Shown one piece after another: positions 52,739-61,370 of a stretch of DNA of 64,000 bases. Position numbers and translations under genes: made by a program. Positions within the stretch are counted from its first letter, which is position 1. Each line of letters opens with the position of its first letter. The notes beneath the pieces were generated by a model. That model was not told the DNA's origin. It saw only the letters and a program-made list of their open reading frames with translations, and searched no databases. The stretch is taken from the NCBI GenBank assembly GCA_013204025.1, contig JABMOW010000008.1, positions 1 through 64,000 on the forward strand. Direction: 5' to 3'. Source of the stretch: Fidelibacterota bacterium. GTDB taxonomy: Bacteria; Fidelibacterota; Marinisomatia; SCGC-AAA003-L08; JACNLC01.

Positions 52739-52776
52739 ATCGACGAGAAATCATCCAGATCGACGAATTATCGTCG
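52739..52776. promoter_or_regulatory. Paired activator-site candidates (UAS) upstream of the sigma-54 promoter
   Basis: ATCGACGA-GAAA-TCATCC and ATCGACGA-ATTA-TCGTCG, start to start 20 bp; the second has perfect CGACGA/TCGTCG arms. Confidence 0.55.
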
Positions 52777-52801
52777 CTGTTGAGAAGAATTCAGAAATTA
52801 T

Positions 52802-54151
52802 CTAATCGTTATTGGTATTGGTAAGTTTACTCTTGAGAGTTGAGACGGGGATGCCAAGTATGCGGGCTGCTTCAGCTTTGTTCCCATTGGCTTTATTGAG
52901 GGCTTCCTGTATTAAACCATATTCATATCTTGAGACATTATCAGTCATGTTGACATTCGTTGATTGCTTCTCAGTTGTACGAGAAAATCGTGGATTTCCT
53001 TCCAAAATTTCGAGGGGCAAGCACTCTGGCTCAATCGGATTGCATTTGCAAATAATAGAAAGACGCTCAACAAGATTCTTTAGTTCTCTAACATTACCTT
53101 TCCAATTATAATCAATCAATATAGACATAGTTTTATCGCTAATTAGAATTGGCTCAATGGAATATTCTTTAAAAAAATGGGTTAGAAGTAAGGGTATATC
53201 CTCCCGTCGATCGATGAGAGGTGGAAGTTTAAGTGGAAACACATTCAATCGGTAGTACAGATCTGAGCGAAAACGGCCTTCCTCTACAAGCGTTAAGAGA
53301 TTGACTTTAGTGGATGCCAATACTCGTGTATCAACAGGAATTATTTCTGTGCCGCCGACTCTTTCAATGACTTTTTCCTGCAACACACGGAGCAATTTTA
53401 CTTGTGATTCAAGTGGAATATCATCTACATCATCGAGAAAGATAGTACCACCTCTCGCCAGCTCAAAACGGCCGATTTTGCGCTGATGGGCACCAGTGAA
53501 AGCCCCACGCTCATGCCCAAATAGTTCACTTTCCAATATATCTTTTGAGAGCGCTGCACAGCTAACCTTGACCAATGGGTTCTTTGATCTATGACTATTA
53601 TGATGAATAGTATCCGCCAGGATTTCCTTTCCAGTACCGGTCTTTCCTGTAATCAAGACTGTCACATTCTCAGGTGCTACGACAACAATCTGTTTATAAA
53701 CTTTTAACATCACGGAACTTTTTCCGATGATCTTGCCAAACGAGTAGCGTTCTTTCAGTTGAGATCGAAGAAATTTATTCTCTTTATTTAATTGAATTAG
53801 TTCCTCAATATGATCAAGAATTTTTTTCAGTTCATCAAATTCGATCGGTTTAGTCAAATAATCATAAGCACCGAGATGAATTGCTTCTACGGCATTTTTA
53901 ATTGTTGCGTAGGCTGTCATTATTAATACTTCACCGCCTATACTGTGTTCCTTAATTTTACTAAGGAGTTCTATCCCACTCATCCCTGACATTTTTAAAT
54001 CGGTCAGAATTACGTCAAACTGATTCCTTTTAAGTACATCAAGTGCCTGAATCCCAGATGCACAAATCTCAACCTCATGTCCGAAGTCTTTTAATTCATC
54101 GCGAATTGTTATACGCTGTATTTCTACATCGTCTATTACCAGTATTCTCAT
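52802..54151 (-). CDS. Sigma-54-dependent response regulator (NtrC/AtoC family)
   Basis: Receiver, AAA+ (GKTGTGKEILADTIHH, ESELFGHERGAFTGA), Fis-type HTH. Confidence 0.94.
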   Translation of the reverse strand: MRILVIDDVEIQRITIRDELKDFGHEVEICASGIQALDVLKRNQFDVILTDLKMSGMSGIELLSKIKEHSIGGEVLIMTAYATIKNAVEAIHLGAYDYLTKPIEFDELKKILDHIEELIQLNKENKFLRSQLKERYSFGKIIGKSSVMLKVYKQIVVVAPENVTVLITGKTGTGKEILADTIHHNSHRSKNPLVKVSCAALSKDILESELFGHERGAFTGAHQRKIGRFELARGGTIFLDDVDDIPLESQVKLLRVLQEKVIERVGGTEIIPVDTRVLASTKVNLLTLVEEGRFRSDLYYRLNVFPLKLPPLIDRREDIPLLLTHFFKEYSIEPILISDKTMSILIDYNWKGNVRELKNLVERLSIICKCNPIEPECLPLEILEGNPRFSRTTEKQSTNVNMTDNVSRYEYGLIQEALNKANGNKAEAARILGIPVSTLKSKLTNTNND

Positions 54152-56220
54152 CTCATCCTATTTAGATATTTTTTACCGATTTTTTCAGCTAATGAAAGGT
54201 CCCCTGGTGTATTCACATTATGCAATAGTGATACGGTCTCTGGAAAATCAGAATTACTGATGTTGATTATATGGGCTCCGGATTCAGTGATCAGGTCGTT
54301 GATACTATATTTTCCCGCATTGATCCTCTTTTCAATCAGAGGGATCAACTTACAACTGTATACAGCACACAATGGTTCTATGCCTCGACCGGCATCTACA
54401 GTACAAACATCATATCGTGGACCCTCCCGACATAGTAACTGTAGAATCTCGGATGAAATCAATGGCAGATCACATGCTACGATAAGACAATGCGTAGAAC
54501 GGCAGTTTTTGAGGGCCGTATAGATACCACCTAGTGGACCTATATTTTTAATAATATCGGTGTGCATCGACAAGCCCAAGAATTTATATACATCAGTGTT
54601 GTCTGCAATGAGAAGGGGATTTTCAATACAGCTTGACATCACCTGATACACCCATTCTATAAGAGCCATTCCATTTACCTGCTTCAAAGCCTTGTTTGCC
54701 CCCATTCTACTGGATTTTCCACCAGCTAATATTGCACCGCAGGTTACTGCCCAGTTATCATCGACCGCCGATGCATGGGGAAAGTCGAGAAAAAATAAAG
54801 TACCGTTCCCAAGGTTACTCTCAACACGGATGCTCCCATCGTGCCCAGACATAATGTTTTGACAAACTGCCAACCCCAAACCAGTTCCCTCTCCCTGGGT
54901 CTTTGTGGTAAAAAATGGATCAAATATTTGATCCAGATTATGCGGTGCAATCCCGATACCATTATCCTCGATTGATACAAATACATTTTTAGAATTGTAA
55001 GATGTTTGGATATTGATTTGACCATTCACAGACACAGCATGGACGGCATTGAGAATAAGATTAATCAAAACCTGTTCAAGTTGCTCCTGATCACCCAGTA
55101 TATGAGGAGATTCGGCACTTAAATTAAGCTGTAATTCAACCTGCTTCTCAGATAATTGAATTTCAAGAATACGGGTTGCATTCTGTATGACTTGGTTGAT
55201 ATCAACTGCCTTTAAAAGAGGATCCTTGGCACGAGAATAATCCAGTAATCCACCAACAAGGTTCTTGATCTGGTGCAGTGAATTCTCCATCAGACCGATA
55301 TACTGAGCAGTTTGTTCTTTATCTACTTGATCAGCCTTAATTCTTTTTAAACAGGTTATCACACCACCAAGCGGATTATAGATCTCATGAGCCAATCCGG
55401 CTGTTAGAGTACCAATAGCGGCTATTTTTTCGGTACGAATCATAGCAAGTTTCGATTTTTCCTTTTCCAGCCCTGACCTGTGAAGTCTGCCCATCATATT
55501 TAAAAATCCTTGTTCCAGGAGGCCGATCTCATCTCTTCTATTTGAGGTGAATCCTGGCTGGAAGTCTGTATCCGATACTTTTATCATTTCATCTGCCAAC
55601 TTCTTGATTGGTTTTGCAAGAATCCTAGCAACCGCTACAGCTACAAGAATTCCACCAAACAACGCAAGAACAGTGAATACCAGTAATTTCAAACGCCACG
55701 CAGCGAGATATTCTAACTCAGATTCCAGGGAGAAATAGATGAACAATACTCCAAACGATTTTCCATGGACATGCAGGGGAATGATAGTCTCGAGTTGCTG
55801 GATCTTGCCACGCTTCAGATGTGTAGTTTGCATCTCATCTGTCTGACATTTATCTAATCTACATTCAGACATCGCTTGATAGTCGTACCAAGTATAATTG
55901 CTTGCGGCAATAGTATGGCAATCCCTATCAACAACCGCCATTTCAAGTACAGCAGCATCTTTATTCTTCAAAAGATCCGCCATCTGATTCTCAAGTAAAC
56001 CTCCTTCTTCAAGAAGTCCGATTTCCTCATACAACAAAGTGTTTGTGAAAGAAACGGCGGTGGATATGGAAACAAGTTGAGCACGCCGTTCTGCTTCAAA
56101 CATGTGGGATTTGAATTCCGTCCGATACAGATACATGTTCATAAAAACAGAAATAAGAGTCACGATCACGGCTGCCAGGGATATGAACTTGACCTCCAGA
56201 TTGAAAGATACTCTTTTCAT
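54148..56220 (-). CDS. Sensor histidine kinase fused to MobA (molybdenum cofactor guanylyltransferase) domain
   Basis: 690 aa; residues about 1-482: TM, periplasmic region, TM, HAMP, LAHEIYNPLGG, GEGTGLGLAVCQNI; residues about 493-690: CGAILAGGKSSRMGANKALK, IGPLGGIYTAL, VACDLPLIS, NVNTPGDL. Confidence 0.92.
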   Translation of the reverse strand: MKRVSFNLEVKFISLAAVIVTLISVFMNMYLYRTEFKSHMFEAERRAQLVSISTAVSFTNTLLYEEIGLLEEGGLLENQMADLLKNKDAAVLEMAVVDRDCHTIAASNYTWYDYQAMSECRLDKCQTDEMQTTHLKRGKIQQLETIIPLHVHGKSFGVLFIYFSLESELEYLAAWRLKLLVFTVLALFGGILVAVAVARILAKPIKKLADEMIKVSDTDFQPGFTSNRRDEIGLLEQGFLNMMGRLHRSGLEKEKSKLAMIRTEKIAAIGTLTAGLAHEIYNPLGGVITCLKRIKADQVDKEQTAQYIGLMENSLHQIKNLVGGLLDYSRAKDPLLKAVDINQVIQNATRILEIQLSEKQVELQLNLSAESPHILGDQEQLEQVLINLILNAVHAVSVNGQINIQTSYNSKNVFVSIEDNGIGIAPHNLDQIFDPFFTTKTQGEGTGLGLAVCQNIMSGHDGSIRVESNLGNGTLFFLDFPHASAVDDNWAVTCGAILAGGKSSRMGANKALKQVNGMALIEWVYQVMSSCIENPLLIADNTDVYKFLGLSMHTDIIKNIGPLGGIYTALKNCRSTHCLIVACDLPLISSEILQLLCREGPRYDVCTVDAGRGIEPLCAVYSCKLIPLIEKRINAGKYSINDLITESGAHIINISNSDFPETVSLLHNVNTPGDLSLAEKIGKKYLNRMR

Positions 56221-57194
56221 TACTTGAAGAATAATCCCGGGTGACAGGTGTTGCCACAGGAACCTGGTATTGCGTTTAACATATCACGAACAATCTGATA
56301 GTCGGCATCCTGAGTTTCGGTAAATCCATATCTGAATTCTGGATTCCAATTTGATACAAGGGTTTGGTATTCAGGAACGTTGACATCTATCTTCAATAAT
56401 GCTTTTGTAATATATTTGACAATTGTTGAATCTAAATCAGACTTAATGACGAATGGTACACTCGGGACTGCATCAGATATGTCCAATATTCGTAATCCTT
56501 TTTCAAGATACTTATAAGCAACTATATCCTTCATAGCGCCAGCATCATACTCACCGGAAAGTACTGCTTTAGCTACGGAATCATGGTGCTTCAAATTCTT
56601 GTAGTCGGATAAGTTTTCTAAGGTCAGACCGACTCCTGCAAGAGTATACCTTGGTACCAGATTACCTGATGTAGAATGGACGGAAGCAAAAGCAAATGTC
56701 CGGTTTTTTAGATCCTTGAGATTCAGAATATCGCTATCCTTCCGTACAACAATTAAACTTCTATAATTGGGCTCACCTTCCGAATTCAGCGGTTTCAGTA
56801 TTGGTATTGCACCATATTTAGAATGTGCCTCCACGTACGTTACGGCACCGAATGAGGCAATCTGTATAATATCGTTTTCTAGATAGTTAACTGCATCTTG
56901 ATAGGTTTTCCCTAATTTGATTTCAAACAAATAGGGTGTTTCTCGGGATAGATAATCCATTATAGGTTGATACTCTTCGTACATGATCCTGGGATTATAT
57001 CGCGTGATAAACCCAAAATACACAGTATCTAAAGGTTCAATCATTACATTAATGGAGGTTTTTGTTTCCGTTTTAATTTGATCAGTGGTAGCTGATTGAT
57101 CACAGGAGTAAAAAAAATAACTTGAGACCATCCCCATTGTAGCAAAACAAGTAATCTTCATAATCCATGATGTATAACGTTTATCTAGTAACAT
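56220..57194 (-). CDS. PhnD-like periplasmic phosphate/phosphonate/oxyanion binding protein with C-terminal CxxxCH
   Basis: 324 aa; YNPRIMYEEYQPIMDYLSRETPY and FASVHSTSGNLVPRYTL typical of PhnD family; ends in SCGNTCHPGLFFK. Confidence 0.85.
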   Translation of the reverse strand: MLLDKRYTSWIMKITCFATMGMVSSYFFYSCDQSATTDQIKTETKTSINVMIEPLDTVYFGFITRYNPRIMYEEYQPIMDYLSRETPYLFEIKLGKTYQDAVNYLENDIIQIASFGAVTYVEAHSKYGAIPILKPLNSEGEPNYRSLIVVRKDSDILNLKDLKNRTFAFASVHSTSGNLVPRYTLAGVGLTLENLSDYKNLKHHDSVAKAVLSGEYDAGAMKDIVAYKYLEKGLRILDISDAVPSVPFVIKSDLDSTIVKYITKALLKIDVNVPEYQTLVSNWNPEFRYGFTETQDADYQIVRDMLNAIPGSCGNTCHPGLFFK

Positions 57195-57765
57195 ATATCT
57201 TTTGATATCTCTTCTTTAGAACGGGCTCAAATAGTCGCACTGAAAGTATTTTCTCAGCATAAACGATTGATTATCATGTTGTTTCAACATTCGTGACAAG
57301 CATCAACCAGATTGTTATAAGACAATCATAGTTTAATCTAAAACCTAAAATGTGAAAACGTATAGTCATTCTTGTACACAATTGTCCATTGTTAAAAAAA
57401 CGATTGGACACGAATAGGATAATATAAAGAGAATACTTTAGGTTTTATTGTTATCATAATTTACAAAATTAAGCTAACTTGCTTAAGTTGCTATTTCCTC
57501 GTTTGGACGTTGTCAGCTTTTTGATTTTCGCCCTTCTCTTTTTAATCTCATAATCATTCCCACAATACCGGCTGTTGTTTTCTTGCTTGTGAATGTTGAA
57601 TCATTAGACTTCCCTTATTGTTAAAATTTAACCAGAAGTCTCTCATAGGATTAATCTATTTAATTCCCGAAGGCTTTGACACGATACATCCATACCTGTA
57701 ACCAATAATCGCAGTAATTTTGAGATCTGTTTGTAGGCTGGCAGGATCGCTAAAGTTAACCCACT

Positions 57766-57924
57766 TCAGTAGCTGATAAGTTCACGATCACGCGGATGGT
57801 CCTCATATTGGCTTATGTCTATTTCATATCGCTGTCGTAAATCTGCAAAAAAAATAGTACCTTCAGCTGCCATAGAAAAGCTGAAGAACAATCCAGAGAT
57901 GATAATTAGAAGTGCTTTTTTCAT
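57766..57924 (-). CDS. Small secreted peptide or remnant (52 aa)
   Basis: Not in ORF track: MKKALLIIISGLFFSFSMAAEGTIFFADLRQRYEIDISQYEDHPRDRELISY*, clear signal peptide. Confidence 0.4.
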   Translation of the reverse strand: MKKALLIIISGLFFSFSMAAEGTIFFADLRQRYEIDISQYEDHPRDRELISY

Positions 57925-58059
57925 TGTTATAAGTATTCCGCTTTATTTTTTTTATATAATTGAGTGCTAAAATTTATTGTGAATTCCATAGATAAATAGT
58001 CACAGAAAACGCCTTAAATTTTGTCCGTTACAAATTTGAGTTAATTAAAGGAGATAATC

Positions 58060-58251
58060 ATGTCAGTCGGACCATGGGAAGTCATAATCATTTTAGTGGT
58101 GGTCCTAGTAATATTTGGCGGAAAAAAAATACCGGAACTCGCCAGAGGGTTAGGACAGGGGTTAAGAGAATTTAAAAAAGCTACCCACGAAATTAAGGAA
58201 GAAGTGGAGAACGCCACAAAAGAGTCTAGTGACGTGAAAAAAGAAGATTAA
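58060..58251 (+). CDS. tatA: Sec-independent protein translocase TatA/E
   Basis: 63 aa; GPWEVIIILVVVLVIFGGKKIPELARGLGQGLREFKKA; AAAGGAG ribosome binding site. Confidence 0.95.
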   Translation: MSVGPWEVIIILVVVLVIFGGKKIPELARGLGQGLREFKKATHEIKEEVENATKESSDVKKED

Positions 58252-58531
58252 TGTGACATTTGGATATTATCAAAATATTTTCAATGCATCCAAACCTCAC
58301 TGTGTACTCATTTCAGTTCCATTATAATACAGTTATACCGGTAGGTTAATTCGTATTACAATTGTAATTATAATATATTATATCTAATTAATTTTATTCT
58401 ATGATCAATATCCGGCAATCTGTCATTATTAGATTGGCATAAAAAAATCCTCAATTGTCTCGAAACTTTCTCCAAATATTTGCATTTATAGGGTTGCGTA
58501 ATTAGTCACACCTGTTGATAATTTAAAGCTT

Positions 58532-59524
58532 ATGATAGAATTTCAAAATCCACTATTTCTCTTGTTATTGCTGGCTCTGCCGTTGATGTTCATTTGGTAT
58601 CAACGAGCAGGCAGGCACCGTGAAGCGACACTTCGGTACTCTTCACTTGATCTGATCCCCACGCCCCTACTCCATGCTGGAAAGTGGAAATCCATTACGC
58701 TTCAATCCTTCAAATATGTTATTCTCCTTCTGATCATTTTGGGGCTTGCACGTCCGGTTAAAAAAGACAGCATCCAGGAAACCAAAACTGATATTATCGA
58801 TGTGATGTTGGTGATCGATCAATCCTCATCCATGTTGGCGCAGGACTTTGAGCCAAATCGTCTGGGCGCAGCAAAAGAAGTAGCGAAAAAATTTATAAAA
58901 GACCGCGAAGGTGATCGGTTAGGGATTATCGTATTCGCAGGTGAGTCATTTATCCAGTGTCCCTTAACAACAGATACGGATGTACTTATTCAGTTTGCAG
59001 ATCAGATCGATATTGTTGATCGGGATCACGATGGAACCGCTATCGGAATGGCTATCGCAAATGCACTCAACCGGTTACGGGATTCTGAAACCAAATCAAA
59101 GATTATGATTCTGTTATCAGATGGATCTAACAATCAGGGCGAACTTGATCCTTTGACAGCAGCAGATCTCACCGCCAAATTTGATATAAAGATTTATACT
59201 ATCGGAGCCGGTACCCGTGGATTCGCTCCATATCCGGTGCAGGATGCCTGGGGTCGGACGGTTATGAGAAATATTGAAGTCGAGGTTGACGAAGTAACTC
59301 TGGCAGAAATTGCCAGGATCACGGGTGGAAAATTTTACCGCGCTACGGATAATGAATCTTTGGTAAAAATATACGATGAAATCAATGCACTTGAACGAAC
59401 AGAGGTTGAAGTCCATGAATATGAAAATATTACTGATCTCTACAGTTTCTTCACCATACCTGCTGCATTACTTGCATTGGGATTTGTTGTGACTTTCAGA
59501 AGTATTTTCAGGAGACCATTCTGA
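58532..59524 (+). CDS. batA: VWA domain protein BatA
   Basis: FQNPLFLLLLLALPLMFIWYQ; MLVIDQSSSMLAQDF MIDAS motif. Confidence 0.88.
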   Translation: MIEFQNPLFLLLLLALPLMFIWYQRAGRHREATLRYSSLDLIPTPLLHAGKWKSITLQSFKYVILLLIILGLARPVKKDSIQETKTDIIDVMLVIDQSSSMLAQDFEPNRLGAAKEVAKKFIKDREGDRLGIIVFAGESFIQCPLTTDTDVLIQFADQIDIVDRDHDGTAIGMAIANALNRLRDSETKSKIMILLSDGSNNQGELDPLTAADLTAKFDIKIYTIGAGTRGFAPYPVQDAWGRTVMRNIEVEVDEVTLAEIARITGGKFYRATDNESLVKIYDEINALERTEVEVHEYENITDLYSFFTIPAALLALGFVVTFRSIFRRPF

Positions 59525-60555
59525 TGGTCAGATTTACGCATCCTCACTTGTTTTACCTGTTTATCCCGTTTGCGGTATTTCTGATTTGGAACTGGATCAC
59601 CCGACGAAATCAAAATAAACGAATTGAACAGATTGGGACTCCCAGCATTCGGCAGTTTCTATTTAACCGCATTTTATTCAACCGGATAAACCTGAAATAC
59701 ATTCTCATATTTTTAGGAACAACCTTTCTAATTCTTTCAAGTGTGGGACCACAGATTGGCACTCGTTTGACAGAGCTGAAACGGAAAGGTGTGGATGTAG
59801 TCATTGTATTGGATACATCAACGAGCATGGATGCAGTAGATGTAAAACCCAGTCGAATGGAAAAAGCAAAATATGAATTATCCCGACTGATCAACAACCT
59901 CAAAGGTGACCGGGTGGGACTTGTGGTTTTTGCAGGCACGGCTCATCTGCATATGCCACTGACAACCGATTATGGCGCAGCTCGGTTATTCCTCAATTCT
60001 ATTGATACTAAAACGGTTTCCAGCCAAGGCACAAATTTCCAGGATGCTATTAAACTGGCACTGGACAATGTAGACGCAGAAGATAACAAATATAAAGTAG
60101 TGGTTTTGGTCTCTGACGGTGAGGATCACCAAGGTGGAATTTCTGATCTGGCTGAGGATGCCCGACAAAATCAGATTATTATCCACACTTTAGGTGTTGG
60201 TACAACTGGTGGCGGACCTATCCCTGTATCTGATGCTCAAGGAAACCAAGTTTTTAAAAAGGATGGCTCCGGGAGGATCATCACCACTCAATTGAATGAT
60301 GCCGTATTAAATGAGATTGCGGTTACCACGGGAGGGAAGTATATTCGAATCGAAAATCAAGCCAATGCTATTGGTCCGTTATTGGATGAGCTGGATAATA
60401 TGGAGAAGCGCGACATGAAAACCCATGTGTTCTCTCAATATGAGGACCGGTATGGCGTATTTTTATTATTAGCAGGTTTGTGCTTTTTGATCGAATTTTT
60501 AATTACTACACGGAGCAGCAAAGAAATCACCTGGCAAGGTAGGTTCAGTAGATGA
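59524..60555 (+). CDS. batB: VWA domain protein BatB
   Basis: DVVIVLDTSTSMDAVDV MIDAS motif; C-terminal TM. Confidence 0.88.
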   Translation: MVRFTHPHLFYLFIPFAVFLIWNWITRRNQNKRIEQIGTPSIRQFLFNRILFNRINLKYILIFLGTTFLILSSVGPQIGTRLTELKRKGVDVVIVLDTSTSMDAVDVKPSRMEKAKYELSRLINNLKGDRVGLVVFAGTAHLHMPLTTDYGAARLFLNSIDTKTVSSQGTNFQDAIKLALDNVDAEDNKYKVVVLVSDGEDHQGGISDLAEDARQNQIIIHTLGVGTTGGGPIPVSDAQGNQVFKKDGSGRIITTQLNDAVLNEIAVTTGGKYIRIENQANAIGPLLDELDNMEKRDMKTHVFSQYEDRYGVFLLLAGLCFLIEFLITTRSSKEITWQGRFSR

Positions 60556-61370
60556 GGAGTACAGGAACACACATGAGATTACTTTTTTTCATCATGATAT
60601 TTACTTTTGCATTAAGTCAGCAACCAGCAGATTTGCTTCCCAGCACTCAACAACCTCAAATGCCACCTGATCCAAAATTGGAAAAAGCGCTTCTTGAATA
60701 TGAACAATTATTAAAAGAGCACCCGGATAAAAAAGAATTGAATTATAATATGGGCAACATCAAGTACCTCATGGGCGATTTGGAGTCTGCGGTTTCTGAA
60801 TACCAGAAAGCAGAAGGAGTACCGGACAATATTTCCCGGTCACATGCGTATTATAATGCAGGCAATGCCATGGTTCAGCAGGAAAATTTACAAGAAGCCA
60901 TCTCTTTGTATAAAAATGCTATGCTGTTGAATCCTGAAGATGAGGACCTAAAGTACAATTACGAATTAAGTAAACTGATGCTCCAGCAGCAACAACAGCA
61001 GCAACAGGAAAACCAGGATTCCGACGAGAAAAAAGAACAGGAACAGCAACAAGAAGAGCAGAAACAGCAGCAAGAAAATCAATCAGACGAACAGCAGAAG
61101 GACGAATCCCAGCAGAAAAAAGATTCAGAAGAACAGGATAAAGAGGAAGGCGAAGAACAGGATAAGCCATCGGAAGAACAAGCAAAAGAAGAAGAAAAAA
61201 AAGAAGATGAATCTCCACCACCGCTGACACCTTCAGCCGAAAATGAAGAAAAAAAATTGGGAAAAGAAGAAGCAGAAGCCATACTGAATTCACTGAAAGC
61301 AGATGAAGACAATATGATGAAGAAGAAGTACGTGAGCGCCAAACAGGTAAAAGCAGAGAAGGACTGGTAA
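60552..61370 (+). CDS. batC: TPR protein BatC with Q/E/K-rich tail
   Basis: TPR region NYNMGNIKYLMGDLESAVSEYQKA followed by low-complexity QQQQ/EEQDK tract. Confidence 0.8.
   Translation: MRSTGTHMRLLFFIMIFTFALSQQPADLLPSTQQPQMPPDPKLEKALLEYEQLLKEHPDKKELNYNMGNIKYLMGDLESAVSEYQKAEGVPDNISRSHAYYNAGNAMVQQENLQEAISLYKNAMLLNPEDEDLKYNYELSKLMLQQQQQQQQENQDSDEKKEQEQQQEEQKQQQENQSDEQQKDESQQKKDSEEQDKEEGEEQDKPSEEQAKEEEKKEDESPPPLTPSAENEEKKLGKEEAEAILNSLKADEDNMMKKKYVSAKQVKAEKDW
60980..61215 (+). repeat. Low-complexity Gln/Glu/Lys-coding tract within batC
   Basis: CAGCAGCAACAACAGCAGCAACAGGAA... encoding QQQQQQQQQENQDSDEKKEQEQQQEEQ. Confidence 0.85.

Noticed and set aside
57260-57285. FNR-like box (TTGATTATCATGTT) upstream of the PhnD-like gene
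   Set aside because: Only one half-site matches TTGAT-N4-ATCAA; region is AT-rich, so not supportable.
60980-61215. Possible CRISPR or satellite repeat
   Set aside because: It is an in-frame CAG/CAA/GAA coding low-complexity tract of batC. No CRISPR array or cas gene was seen anywhere in the window.
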